A DNA stretch of 43,198 nucleotides from JAAFIP01 sp043721235 (GCA_043721235.1 JAYSRE010000041.1:1-43198), one strand, 5' to 3'; counted from the stretch's first letter, positions 7,905 to 15,835 are shown. Translations and numbers: made by a program. Notes: generated by a model not told the origin, from the letters alone.

Positions 7905-8899
7905 CAAGTCCAAGCCTACCTTCTGGTGCAAACCTACATCAGACTTCAAACTACCAGGCCCAGCGCACCACCTTGGCCTGGGTGCTGGCGTGCGCAGTCT
8001 GCGCCGCCGTTTTGTTACCGTTTGCCACCCCCCACGAAGAAGGCAGTGTAGGCGTTGCATTTTGGCTGGCCGCCGCCGTGCTGGCTTGTGCGGCCGGCTT
8101 TAGCCTACAGCGCACCGCCGCACTGGCGGGCTCTGCGCGGCTGGTGGGCCTGCTGACCGCCGCTTTGTTTGGCCTGTGGGTGGTGTATTTTTGGCAGCTG
8201 CTGGTGACTGCGTTTGAGGTGCCCCGCGTACTGCTGCCTGCGCCTTCGTTTATCTTGGGTGCTCTGGCGCAGCACAGCGCCAAACTGTGGGGCGACTTTG
8301 TGCAAACTGTACTTAAGGCAGTGCTTACCGGCTGGGTAATGGGCTGTGCACTGGGCTTTGCCGTCGCCGTCGCCATCGACCGCCTGCCGTTTTTGCAGCG
8401 CGGCTTGCTGCCCGTGGCCTCCCTGACCAGTGCCGTGCCATTGGTGGGCATAGCCCCCATCGCGGTCATGTGGTTTGGTTTTGACTGGCAGTCAAAAGCC
8501 GCCGTGGTGGTGTTGATGACGTTTTTCCCCATGCTGGTGTCCACCTTGGCTGGCTTGCAAGCCGCTGGCAAGCTCGAGCTCGAGCTGATGCACAGCTACG
8601 CTGCGTCCTACACACGCACCTTGCTGGCCTTGCGCCTGCCTGCAGCGCTGCCATTTATTTTTGGCGCGCTCAAAGTCAACGCTACCCTGGCTTTGATCGG
8701 GGCTATCGTGGCAGAGTTTTTTGGCTCGCCTACGCAAGGGCTGGGTTTCAGAATTTCCACCGAGTCGGCCAAGATGAACATGCCCCTGGTGTGGAGCGCC
8801 ATTGTGGTGGCCGCTGTGACAGGCTCAGTGGCATACGCTTTGCTTGTGCAACTAGAGCGCAGGGCAGCGTTTTGGCACCCTTCGGTGCGCGAGAGTTAA
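7901..8899 (+). CDS. ABC importer permease 2 (BPD_transp_1)
   Basis: This is the second membrane subunit (332 residues), starting at the ATGA overlap with permease 1. Early helices lie at LAWVLACAVCAAVLLPF and GVAFWLAAAVLACAAGF, followed by LFGLWVVYFWQLLVTAF. The permease domain contains FVQTVLKAVLTGWVMGCALG and the EAA-like loop LMHSYAASYTRTLLALRLPA. The loop is similar to that of permease 1, as expected for a pair descended from one ancestor. It belongs to the same transcription unit as the ATPase. Ligand class is inferred from the downstream NMT1/THI5-type binding protein. Confidence 0.88.
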   Translation: MTSPSLPSGANLHQTSNYQAQRTTLAWVLACAVCAAVLLPFATPHEEGSVGVAFWLAAAVLACAAGFSLQRTAALAGSARLVGLLTAALFGLWVVYFWQLLVTAFEVPRVLLPAPSFILGALAQHSAKLWGDFVQTVLKAVLTGWVMGCALGFAVAVAIDRLPFLQRGLLPVASLTSAVPLVGIAPIAVMWFGFDWQSKAAVVVLMTFFPMLVSTLAGLQAAGKLELELMHSYAASYTRTLLALRLPAALPFIFGALKVNATLALIGAIVAEFFGSPTQGLGFRISTESAKMNMPLVWSAIVVAAVTGSVAYALLVQLERRAAFWHPSVRES

Positions 8900-8931
8900 T
8901 TTTTGGAATTCAACATGGCATTGAAAAAATC

Positions 8932-9276
8932 ATGGCCCACGCAGTGGCCCGCACAATGGCCATCAGTACGGTCATGAGTATGGCCCTGTACGCCACAGCT
9001 GCGCAGGCAGCAGACCCGATCACTTTGCAACTTAAATGGGTACCGCAGGCCCAGTTTGCAGGCTATTACGTGGCACAAGCCAAAGGCTACTACAAGGCCG
9101 AAGGGGTGGACGTGGTGAACAAACTGGGCGGCCCCCATATTTCCACCATGGTCTACAACGCGTATTGGCCGGTGATTGATGCTGGGGTGAAAGAGATCGA
9201 CCTGGTAACGTTCTTTTACGAAGACCAGGGCGCAGCCGCATTTACCCACCAAATTTGGAGGGCCGCGCAAAATTAA
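8932..9276 (+). pseudogene. Collapsed duplicate of the NMT1/THI5-type binding protein
   Basis: This 114-residue frame is a shortened paralogue of the intact binding protein that follows. It keeps a signal peptide and the start ADPITLQLKWVPQAQFAGYY. It then jumps from GGPHIS straight to STMVYNAYWPVIDAGVKE (about 108 residues missing), and from FFYEDQG to a terminus resembling the parent's final WEAAQK (over 100 residues missing). Both deletions keep the frame. The ligand-binding lobes are gone, so transport function is unlikely. It lies between permease 2 and the intact gene in the same orientation, consistent with tandem duplication then decay. A small secreted product cannot be excluded. Confidence 0.8.
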
Positions 9277-9321
9277 TTGTTGTCTGTGTTTCATGTTTTT
9301 TTATAACCAAGGAGCTTTTTT

Positions 9322-10326
9322 ATGATGCGTTATTCTTCTTTATCTAAAGTCATGCTGGCCGCGGCGCTGGCCCTGGGCGGTGCGGGCGCGTTTGCTGCCG
9401 ACAAAGTCACTGTGCAGCTCAAATGGGTGCCGCAAGCCCAGTTTGCAGGCTACTACGTGGCACAGGCCAAGGGCTACTACAAAGATGCGGGCCTTGAGGT
9501 CAACATCAAACCCGGTGGCCCGGACATTTCACCCGTGCAAGTGCTGGCAGGCAACCAGGCCGACGTAGTGGTTAACTGGATGGCTGACGCTTTGGCCTCC
9601 CGCGAAGCGGGCGTGCCGCTGGTGAACATTGCGCAAGTGTTCAACAAGTCGGGCCTGATGCTGACCTGCAAAAAGAGCAGCGGCGTATCTACCCCCCAAG
9701 ACCTCAAGGGCAAAACCCTGGGCGTGTGGTACGGCGGTAATGAATACCCGTTTTTCAGCTGGATGAGCAAGCTGGGTCTTAAAACCGACTCCGACATCAA
9801 AGTGCTCAAGCAAGGCTTTAACGTAGACCCGCTGTTGCAAAACCAAGCCGCCTGCATCTCGACCATGATTTACAACGAGTATTGGCAAGTCATTGATGCT
9901 GGCGTGAAAGAAAGTGAACTGGTCACCTTCTTCTACGAAGACCAAGGTGTAGCGTCGCTGGAAGACGGTTTGTACGTAATGGAAGCCAAGCTGAAAGACC
10001 CGGCTTTTGTGGCGCGCATGGGCAAGTTCCTCAAGGCCACGCTCAAGGGCTGGAACGAAGCCGTAAAGAACCCTGAAGAGGCAGCCAAAATTGTGGTGGC
10101 CGCAGATACTTCGGGCGGCTCTACCATGAAAATTCAAAAGCGCCAGATGGAGAACATTGCCAAACTGATTGGCAACGCCAACACCGCTAAAGTGGGCTAC
10201 CTGGACGAAGCCGCTTACCAGCGCACGGTGAAAAACCTGCTCACTGGTGGTGCTGACACCGTACTGAAAAAAGACCCAGGCAAAGCTGCCTACAGCTATG
10301 CTGTGTGGGAAGCTGCACAAAAGTAA
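9322..10326 (+). CDS. ABC importer periplasmic binding protein (NMT1/THI5-like)
   Basis: This 334-residue protein captures the substrate in the periplasm and delivers it to the permeases. A signal peptide ends at about GAFA-ADKVTV. The mature part opens with QLKWVPQAQFAGYYVAQAKG, typical of ThiY/NMT1-like proteins that bind HMP or related pyrimidine precursors. DLKGKTLGVWYGG and the TFFYEDQGVASLEDGLYV region also fit. AAGGAG lies upstream of the tandem ATGs at 9322 and 9325. Family members also bind riboflavin or aromatic anions, so the ligand is not proven. The RutR-type box and RutR-like regulator favour a pyrimidine-related substrate. Confidence 0.88.
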   Translation: MMRYSSLSKVMLAAALALGGAGAFAADKVTVQLKWVPQAQFAGYYVAQAKGYYKDAGLEVNIKPGGPDISPVQVLAGNQADVVVNWMADALASREAGVPLVNIAQVFNKSGLMLTCKKSSGVSTPQDLKGKTLGVWYGGNEYPFFSWMSKLGLKTDSDIKVLKQGFNVDPLLQNQAACISTMIYNEYWQVIDAGVKESELVTFFYEDQGVASLEDGLYVMEAKLKDPAFVARMGKFLKATLKGWNEAVKNPEEAAKIVVAADTSGGSTMKIQKRQMENIAKLIGNANTAKVGYLDEAAYQRTVKNLLTGGADTVLKKDPGKAAYSYAVWEAAQK

Positions 10327-10360
10327 AACCTGTTGCGCATGCTGCTTGAAACAGCGCACT

Positions 10361-10397
10361 TTTATCGCCTAAAGCCATTGCGGTTTTAGGCGATAAA
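10361..10397 (+). terminator. 13-bp perfect hairpin after the binding-protein gene
   Basis: TTTATCGCCTAAA (10361-10373) is exactly repeated as its reverse complement at 10385-10397, with an 11-nt loop. It lies 34 bp after the binding-protein stop. No T-run follows, so it is a weak intrinsic terminator candidate, or an mRNA-stabilising structure. Its right arm overlaps the left arm of the next hairpin by five bases. Confidence 0.6.
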
Positions 10398-10440
10398 CCC
10401 AAGGCCATACCGCCTGGTTGTGGTGTGGCCTTGGGTTTAT
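10393..10440 (+). promoter_or_regulatory. 15-bp perfect hairpin just before the tetR start
   Basis: ATAAACCCAAGGCCA (10393-10407) pairs perfectly with its complement at 10426-10440. The TetR start codon follows 13 bp later, so the stem would sit over or just ahead of the ribosome-binding region. It shares ATAAA with the preceding hairpin, so the two stems cannot both form fully. Confidence 0.55.
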
Positions 10441-10453
10441 CAGCATCCACGTT

Positions 10454-11092
10454 ATGCCCACCAGCGCTTCCATAGTTTTAGAACCCCAGCAAGGCCAGAT
10501 TCGCCAGACCAACGAACGTGTCATTTTGGCCGCCGCCGAGAGCATCTTTGCACGTGCCGGCTTCGGTGGTGCCACCATGGCCGCCATTGCCGAGGCCAGT
10601 GGCCTGCCCAAGGCCAATTTGCATTATTATTTTGGCAGCAAAGACGCGCTGTACCGCGAGGTACTGGCTGCCATATTGCGCGACTGGCTGGCCCCTGCCC
10701 ACTGCATTACGGTTGAGGTAGACCCGCGCACGGCGCTAGAGCAGTACATCCGCGCCAAAATGGCCTTGTCAGCTTTGCGGCCAGAGGGTTCTAAAGTATT
10801 TGCCAACGAGCTGTTGCACGGTGCGCCGGTGGTCAAAGAATTGCTGTCCACCGAGCTGCGCGCGCTGGTAATGGGCAAAGCCGCTGTGGTGCAAGCCTGG
10901 GTAGACGCTGGCCGCATGGCCCGGGTAGACGGCGTGCATTTGTTCTTCACTATCTGGGCGGCTACCCAAACCTATGCAGATTTTGACGTGCAAGTATGTG
11001 CTGTACTGGATAAAAAATCTCTCAGTGCCAAAGACCATGCGTTCGCAACTGAGCATGTGGTGGCGCTGCTTTTGCGGGGCTGTGGGCTGTAG
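10454..11092 (+). CDS. RutR-like TetR-family regulator
   Basis: The 212-residue protein has an N-terminal TetR DNA-binding domain: QTNERVILAAAESIFARAGF then GATMAAIAEASGLPKANLHY, with YFGSK following. The C-terminal part matches the RutR (YcdC) ligand domain as I recall it: KVFANELLHGAP, HLFFTIWAATQTYADFDVQV and a final LLLRGCGL. RutR controls pyrimidine degradation and responds to uracil or thymine. I use the ATG at 10454; an upstream ATG at 10418 would start inside the hairpin. The RutR-type box upstream of the ABC operon is its obvious candidate target. The last ~140 bp of the gene are duplicated beyond the hipA-like gene. Confidence 0.87.
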   Translation: MPTSASIVLEPQQGQIRQTNERVILAAAESIFARAGFGGATMAAIAEASGLPKANLHYYFGSKDALYREVLAAILRDWLAPAHCITVEVDPRTALEQYIRAKMALSALRPEGSKVFANELLHGAPVVKELLSTELRALVMGKAAVVQAWVDAGRMARVDGVHLFFTIWAATQTYADFDVQVCAVLDKKSLSAKDHAFATEHVVALLLRGCGL

Positions 11093-11104
11093 ATTTTTGT
11101 ATCT
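10955..11104 (+). repeat. Direct repeat, left copy (tetR 3' end)
   Basis: From CTGGG at 10955 through the tetR stop to about 11104, the sequence recurs nearly unchanged at 12871-13016. After about 50 unmatched bases the similarity resumes with TTTTTAAAGCGTATAAACTT at 11158-11177, which recurs at 13021-13040. The two copies bracket the HipA-like gene. Confidence 0.88.
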
Positions 11105-11337
11105 CTGCCCACGCTAAATTTTAGGGTTTCCTCGTACAGACACGTCCCTATCCTGCTTTTTTAAAGCGTATAAACTTGCCCCCCATGTTGCGTTGATGTA
11201 AACCATGGCGCTTTAGCGGATCGGTGAATTGTTCGGACGGTCAACGCGCGTCCAGGTTTTGCCATCGGAGCAAGCCAAATGAGAACACTGATCACTGCGT
11301 TGGCTCCTCTTGCCGCGCCTGCCGACCATTAATCAAC
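11093..11337. other. Intergenic scar between tetR and the hipA-like gene
   Basis: It holds the end of the left direct repeat and a second short repeated block at 11158-11180. The rest has no recognisable gene. An 17-codon frame at 11279-11332 has GGAG upstream and looks like the beginning of an exported protein, but it stops before the hipA-like gene ends; I do not call it a gene. Confidence 0.5.
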
Positions 11338-12675
11338 TTAAACATCAGCAAAGTTAATTTTTAAGCGGCGCACACTTTCCTTTGCAGCGATTTGAAGATC
11401 TGCACCAATGTCCAACTGCTGAGCCTGCTCCCAGAATTCAATGGCCCAGTTGCGCGCCTCATCCTGGGCTTGCGCAAAGCCCGAAGGCATCAACTGTGGG
11501 CGCACTGGCGAGTCGCTGAGCGCGCCTTGGTGAATATCTGGCCGCCACATCATCGGCAGCATGTCGTAGGCCGGGGCTAACCTAATTTTTGGCGTGATCA
11601 CGTCATCCACAAAAAACGAGAGATTGCCTGAATGCATGTCGGTGTTGCCAATGTAGTGGCCAAAAGCAAAGATACGTACAACCTGCTGCAACTCGTGCGG
11701 TGTAATCAAGCCCTTTTGCGCTAGGGCTGTGCTGGTGTGTACCCAGCTTTGCCAGGGGCCACCAACGAATTCGTCATGTACCGCAGCGATGGTGACGACG
11801 TGTTGCTTGCCTTTTATATCCACTCGATCAAAGCGCCGAGATTCCAGATAAGTGCGCTGGTTGCTATGCAATATTTGCGTTGTCGCGGCTTTTACAAGAT
11901 GTGCTGACAAGGTACGCAAAGCCAACTTCTCAAGCAACAACAACGCACGCCACCGGTTGCCAAAGGGCGTGGCGTGCGGCGGCGTGTACTTGACGATGCA
12001 GTGCTGCCGGCCCTGATTCGTTGAATATTCCGACATGAATTTTGGTTGCTCACCCCCAGCACTTGAGCCAGCGGGCAAATTGTGGCTGACCTGAATGGCT
12101 CGGGTGTCGTATTGCGCAAGCCGCTGCGCAGTCTGGGGGCTGACCTCGTCGATCAAACGACCCATTGGCGAGCCCAAATCAAATGCACCCGGCGCATTGT
12201 GGGCGTACTGGGTCACCATGTAGAGTATTTGTGTCAGGTTCCACTGCTCGGGGTCGGGCGGAAAATCTGGCCGCAACCGGGCATATTGCCGCCCTAAAAA
12301 CCCTTGCGGTCGCAGCGGTGTCAAGAACCAGGGGAGCCTGGCAGCTGGGCCAATACTGTGCCCCAAAAGCGGTGCAGCAAAGACGTGGGATCCATGCAGG
12401 TGCGTTAGCAGCCCCCAATCTTCCATTTGGCCGGACAAGCCTGTGAAGACAATCGGCTGCTCTGCCGCCAACCCCAAAATGTCTTTTTTGAGTGCATAGC
12501 GAGTGCTGCGCGCTGCACCCATGCGGTGAACCCGTTCGCCCAACTTGCCTAGCGCTAGCGAAATGCTGGATTGGCTTTTGCCCGTAGCTGCAGCCAATTG
12601 CGCAGCCGAGAGCGGCTCGCCTCGGGCAAGCAGTGCGGCTACAGCCTCATGCAGATCAATTTTAGGTAGATTCAT
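11338..12675 (-). CDS. yjjJ: HipA-family serine/threonine kinase with N-terminal HTH (YjjJ-like)
   Basis: The 445-residue protein combines an N-terminal winged-helix-like region (LSAAQLAAATGKSQSSISLA, about 18-37) with a HipA-type kinase. Kinase hallmarks are the SSAGGEQPKF phosphate-binding segment, the catalytic FGHYIGNTDMHSGNL loop with Asp and Asn, and the metal-binding LAPAYDMLPMMW motif. HipA kinases phosphorylate translation factors and cause growth arrest. This length and the fused DNA-binding part fit the YjjJ group, which lacks a separate HipB antitoxin, and none is seen beside it. A perfect inverted repeat sits directly upstream and could be an autoregulatory operator. The gene lies between direct repeats of the tetR end, pointing to acquisition or relocation. 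Confidence 0.87.
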   Translation of the reverse strand: MNLPKIDLHEAVAALLARGEPLSAAQLAAATGKSQSSISLALGKLGERVHRMGAARSTRYALKKDILGLAAEQPIVFTGLSGQMEDWGLLTHLHGSHVFAAPLLGHSIGPAARLPWFLTPLRPQGFLGRQYARLRPDFPPDPEQWNLTQILYMVTQYAHNAPGAFDLGSPMGRLIDEVSPQTAQRLAQYDTRAIQVSHNLPAGSSAGGEQPKFMSEYSTNQGRQHCIVKYTPPHATPFGNRWRALLLLEKLALRTLSAHLVKAATTQILHSNQRTYLESRRFDRVDIKGKQHVVTIAAVHDEFVGGPWQSWVHTSTALAQKGLITPHELQQVVRIFAFGHYIGNTDMHSGNLSFFVDDVITPKIRLAPAYDMLPMMWRPDIHQGALSDSPVRPQLMPSGFAQAQDEARNWAIEFWEQAQQLDIGADLQIAAKESVRRLKINFADV

Positions 12676-12677
12676 TG

Positions 12678-12704
12678 ATAGATACTTTTCATGTAAGTAT
12701 CTAT
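12678..12704. promoter_or_regulatory. Inverted repeat at the hipA-like gene start
   Basis: TAGATACTT (12679-12687) and AAGTATCTA (12695-12703) form perfect half-sites around a 7-nt spacer, extended by one A-T pair. The repeat begins 2 bp upstream of the start codon. A further AGATACTTA lies at 12747-12755. The position suits a repressor site for autoregulation by the gene's own HTH domain (inference). Confidence 0.55.
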
Positions 12705-12762
12705 TAATATTGAATAAAACGCAAATCTTGAATAGATAAATTCAAAGATACTTAACGCATTT

Positions 12763-12846
12763 TTAGGTCGGCACCAACACGCCTTTAGCCTGTTTGTCAG
12801 CGTGATAACTGCTGCGCACCATCGCACCCACCGCCGCATGGGTAAA
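12763..12846 (-). pseudogene. lipA: 3' fragment of lipoyl synthase (lipA)
   Basis: On the minus strand this reads FTHAAVGAMVRSSYHADKQA followed by KGVLVPT and a stop. That matches the C-terminus of LipA (FTHAACGPFVRSSYHAD-type ending in E. coli). Only about 27 codons remain; the sequence upstream on that strand no longer resembles LipA and soon meets the right direct repeat. It is a broken end, not a gene, and suggests that the hipA-like segment once lay beside lipA. The match is short, so the assignment is moderately sure. Confidence 0.65.
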
Positions 12847-12870
12847 GTGGCGCGGGTTGTAGAGCTTGGA

Positions 12871-13043
12871 CTGGGTTGGCTACCCAAACCTATGCAGATT
12901 TTGACGTGCAAGTATGTGCTGTACTGGATAAAAAATCTCTCAGTGCCAAAAACCATGCGTTCGCTATCGAGCATGTGGTGGCGCTACTTTTGCGGGGCTG
13001 TGGGATGTAGATTTTTTGCATTTTTAAAGCGTATAAACTTGCC
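12871..13043 (+). repeat. Direct repeat, right copy (tetR 3' end)
   Basis: This segment repeats the last ~140 bp of tetR, its stop and downstream flank, with a few substitutions (for example GCAACTGAGC becomes GCTATCGAGC). It ends with TTTTTAAAGCGTATAAACTT at 13021-13040, five bases before the phytase-like start region. It lacks the ~50 bp that separate the two blocks in the left copy. Confidence 0.88.
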
Positions 13044-13047
13044 CTGT

Positions 13048-14259
13048 ATGACTTCCTTACCACTCTCAGTACATCCTGCACAAAGCAGCTTGCCTCGCCG
13101 CACCCTGCTCGGCGCCTTGGCCGCCAGCGCCCTGCTGCCCTTGTGTGCAGCATCCCAAACCAATACGGGCCCTAGTGCGGGCACACCCAAACTCAGGCTG
13201 ATTGGCCACACCACACTGGCCCACAAACTCCAGTTTCAAGGCACCACCGTGGGCGGCTTAAGCGGGCTGGACTACGACAAGGAGCGCGGCGTGTACTACG
13301 CCCTGTGCGATGACCGGTCTGACTACAGCCCAGCACGTTTTTACTCCCTCAAACTGCCGCTCACGCCCCAGGGCCTGGGTGCCCCTGAGCTGCTGCGCAG
13401 TACCGTGCTGCTTGCCCCTAACGGCAAACCTTACCCCAACCGGCGTACCGCCAGTGCTGACAGCCCTGATGTGCCTGACCCCGAGAGTATTCGCCTGCGC
13501 AGCGCCACCAACACCCTGTACTGGGCCAGTGAAGGCGACGCTAAGCGTAGCATGCCCGCTTTTGTACGCGAAATGCGCATGGATGGCAGCTACAGCAGCC
13601 AACTGCCGCTGCCTGCGATGCTGGCTTTTAATGCCAGCGGCAGCACGGGCCTGCGCGACAACAAAGCCTTCGAAGGCCTGAGCTTTAGCCCCAGCGGCGA
13701 CACCTTGTGGCTGGCCACCGAGGCCGCGCTGCTCCAGGACGGCCCTGCGCCTGGTGTGGGCGTGGCTGGTGGGCCGATTCGCCTGACGCAGTTTGCCGTG
13801 CACAGCGGCCAGCCGTTTCGCCAAATTGCCTACCTGCCAGACGCTGTGCCTGCAGCGCCTGTGGTGGCTGGTGTACGACCGCCTGCTGCACTCACCCCCA
13901 GCGCGCTGAGTGACAACGGCATCAGCGAGATTTGGATGGCCTCAGAAACGGGCATGCTGGTATTAGAGCGCGCCTGGGCCTACGGCGTAGGCAACTCGGT
14001 ACGACTGTACTGGCTGGATACCGAAGACGCTGACGATGTGATGGAGTTGCCTTCACTGGCGGGCGCAAGCTTCAAACCTGCCGCAAAAACACTGCTGCTA
14101 GACTTTCAAATGCTAGGCTTGCCGCACCTGGACAGCCTAGAGGGCATGACGCGCGGGCCCACCTTGCCCAACGGCAACCCCACACTGGTATTTGTCAGCG
14201 ACGATAATTTCAACAGCAGCCAAGTGACGCAGTTTATTGCGCTGGAATGGCTGCTTTAA
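13048..14259 (+). CDS. Exported esterase-like / phytase-like beta-propeller protein
   Basis: The 403-residue protein starts at 13048; longer frames run back into the direct repeat. Its N-terminus has a signal with twin arginines (LPRRTLLGALAASALLPLCA), a possible Tat or Sec substrate. The mature part resembles the 'esterase-like activity of phytase' family: GGLSGLDYDKERGVYYALCD, FYSLKL, PDPESIRLRSATNTLYWASE, and KAFEGLSFSPSGDTLWLATE. These proteins are periplasmic or secreted propellers, and actual substrate is unknown. proC follows after 14 bp on the same strand, probably only by proximity. The tail FVSDDNFNSSQVTQFIALEW is also typical of the family. Confidence 0.82.
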   Translation: MTSLPLSVHPAQSSLPRRTLLGALAASALLPLCAASQTNTGPSAGTPKLRLIGHTTLAHKLQFQGTTVGGLSGLDYDKERGVYYALCDDRSDYSPARFYSLKLPLTPQGLGAPELLRSTVLLAPNGKPYPNRRTASADSPDVPDPESIRLRSATNTLYWASEGDAKRSMPAFVREMRMDGSYSSQLPLPAMLAFNASGSTGLRDNKAFEGLSFSPSGDTLWLATEAALLQDGPAPGVGVAGGPIRLTQFAVHSGQPFRQIAYLPDAVPAAPVVAGVRPPAALTPSALSDNGISEIWMASETGMLVLERAWAYGVGNSVRLYWLDTEDADDVMELPSLAGASFKPAAKTLLLDFQMLGLPHLDSLEGMTRGPTLPNGNPTLVFVSDDNFNSSQVTQFIALEWLL

Positions 14260-14273
14260 ACAGGGACACCGCC

Positions 14274-15137
14274 ATGAGCGACCACACACAAGCCCCCCCA
14301 ACCGACAGTGCAACCAGTGCTGCAGTGGCCAACACCATAGCTTTCATCGGCGGGGGCAACATGGCCAGCGCCATCATAGGCGGGCTGATTCGCCAAGGCA
14401 TGCGGCCCATCGACATCATGGTGGTAGAGCCGCTGGAGGCACAGCAAGCCAAGCTCAGGCAGGACTTTGGCATAGAGGCTTTTAACGCACCCAACGCCAT
14501 GCTCAAGCAGGCCGGCATGGTGGTGTGGGCCATCAAGCCGCAAACCTTCAAAGTGGCGGCCAACCAAGCCCGCGCGCACACCGCCCAAGCGCTGCACTTT
14601 AGCGTAGCTGCGGGCATCCGCAGCGACACCATAGCCCAATGGCTGGGCACCGAGCGCGTGGTGCGCAGCATGCCCAACACGCCTGCGCTGATAGGCAAAG
14701 GCATGACTGCGCTGTACCCGCGCCCTGCAGTGACTGCGCAAGACCGCAGCGCTGTAGAGCGCGTGATAGGCACCACGGGCGAGTATCTGTGGCTAAGCGA
14801 TGAGGGGCAGATTGACGCGGTAACTGCACTGTCGGGCTCTGGCCCAGCCTATGTGTTTTACTTCATCGAAACCATGGTGCAAGCTGGCGTTGACATGGGC
14901 CTGCCCCCTGCACAAGCAGCGCAGCTGGCCTATGCTACTTTTTGTGGGGCTTCTGCGCTGGCCCGCAGCTCAGACGAGCCGCCCAAACTGCTGCGCGAGC
15001 GGGTGACATCCAAAGGCGGCACCACCTATGCGGCCATCACGTCGATGGAGCAAGACAATGTGGCCACCCTGTTTGCGCGTGCCATGCACGCAGCGCGCAG
15101 ACGGGCTAAAGAGCTGGGCGATGAGTTTGGTGGCTGA
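14274..15137 (+). CDS. proC: Pyrroline-5-carboxylate reductase
   Basis: ProC reduces 1-pyrroline-5-carboxylate to proline with NAD(P)H, the last step of proline synthesis. The 287-residue product has the N-terminal Rossmann motif FIGGGNMASAIIGGL (about 24-38). It also has SMPNTPALIGKGMTALYP, and the C-terminal dimerisation/active-site segment TALSGSGPAYVFYFIETMVQ with RERVTSKGGTTYAAI. The length is standard. I chose ATG 14274 over 14247, which overlaps the preceding stop and would add a non-conserved tail. It follows the phytase-like gene by 14 bp and faces the convergent cNMP-binding gene. Confidence 0.95.
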   Translation: MSDHTQAPPTDSATSAAVANTIAFIGGGNMASAIIGGLIRQGMRPIDIMVVEPLEAQQAKLRQDFGIEAFNAPNAMLKQAGMVVWAIKPQTFKVAANQARAHTAQALHFSVAAGIRSDTIAQWLGTERVVRSMPNTPALIGKGMTALYPRPAVTAQDRSAVERVIGTTGEYLWLSDEGQIDAVTALSGSGPAYVFYFIETMVQAGVDMGLPPAQAAQLAYATFCGASALARSSDEPPKLLRERVTSKGGTTYAAITSMEQDNVATLFARAMHAARRRAKELGDEFGG

Positions 15138-15220
15138 GTCCACTGACCTTAAGCTGGCCCTAACGTAGGCCCTAAACGTCGGCCCTCACCTTCAGCCCTC
15201 AATCTGGCTCCTTCTGTGCG

Positions 15221-15835
15221 CTAGGTGGGCATCAGCCGGTCGATTTCTTGCTGCATGGCCTGTGTCAGTTGGGAGTACAGCCGCAGTTTCTCTGCGGTCT
15301 CGCGCAGCCGCTCTGCTATCCGCAGGCTAACCGCCATCATCAGCTTGCCACCGATTTGCGGCTCCTCGTTCATCAGCTCTTCCAGTGCTTTGCGGGTCAG
15401 CACAGCGCCGCGTACCGCAGTGGTGGCAGTGCAGGTGGCTGAACGTGGTTCGCCGTCGACCAAACCCATCTCACCAATCAGGCTGCCCACACCCAGCACA
15501 TTGATCGTCACCGGTGATGTCCGGCTGACCACGATGTTTTCTACCGTTACTTCGCCATCCAGCAGCAGCAGCATGTAGCCTGTGTCACGCACATCGCCCT
15601 GCTGCATAAAAATCGTACCCATCGGTATCTTGCGCGGCTGCATGTAACTCACCACCACTTTGCCCTCTTCAGGGCTTAGCTGCATGAGTGCGGTGGGCGC
15701 TGTGAGCAGCGTAGCGGCCAGCTCGGCGCTGTTAGACCCTTCTAGCGCGCGCATGCGTTTGCTGTTACCAAGCGTGCTGCTGCCGATCATGCTCTCAGGG
15801 CTGTCGGGGGATTTTCCAAACAATTTTTTTAACAT
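15221..15835 (-). CDS. Cyclic-nucleotide-binding domain protein without HTH
   Basis: This 204-residue protein carries one cNMP-binding (Crp-type) beta-barrel at about residues 50-165: IPMGTIFMQQGDVRDTGYML, LLDGEVTVE, and the phosphate-binding cassette region LIGEMGLVDGEPRSATCTA. A helical C-terminus (LRIAERLRETAEKLRLYSQL) follows, but no helix-turn-helix is seen. It may therefore sense cAMP or c-di-GMP, or act as a regulatory subunit, not a DNA-binding factor. The cassette keeps E and R (GEPRSA), so ligand binding is plausible. The partner is unknown; the neighbours (proC, metH) give no clue. Confidence 0.85.
   Translation of the reverse strand: MLKKLFGKSPDSPESMIGSSTLGNSKRMRALEGSNSAELAATLLTAPTALMQLSPEEGKVVVSYMQPRKIPMGTIFMQQGDVRDTGYMLLLLDGEVTVENIVVSRTSPVTINVLGVGSLIGEMGLVDGEPRSATCTATTAVRGAVLTRKALEELMNEEPQIGGKLMMAVSLRIAERLRETAEKLRLYSQLTQAMQQEIDRLMPT

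Larger units (their letters stand above)
12676..13047. other. Gene-poor stretch holding operator, lipA tail and right direct repeat
   Basis: From left to right this 372-bp stretch contains the inverted repeat upstream of the hipA-like gene, a lipA-like 3' fragment at 12763-12846, and the right copy of the tetR 3' end at 12871-13043. The latter leads directly into the phytase-like gene. A long plus-strand frame from 12802 is only an upstream extension of that gene. Confidence 0.7.

Noticed and set aside
11279..11332. 17-codon frame starting MRTLITALAPL
   Set aside because: It has a fair ribosome site, but it is too short and stops abruptly; it may be the start of a lost exported protein.
12802..13047. 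N-terminal extension of the phytase-like gene (485 codons)
   Set aside because: The extra 82 codons run through the lipA fragment and the duplicated tetR end in another frame; the signal peptide begins at 13048.
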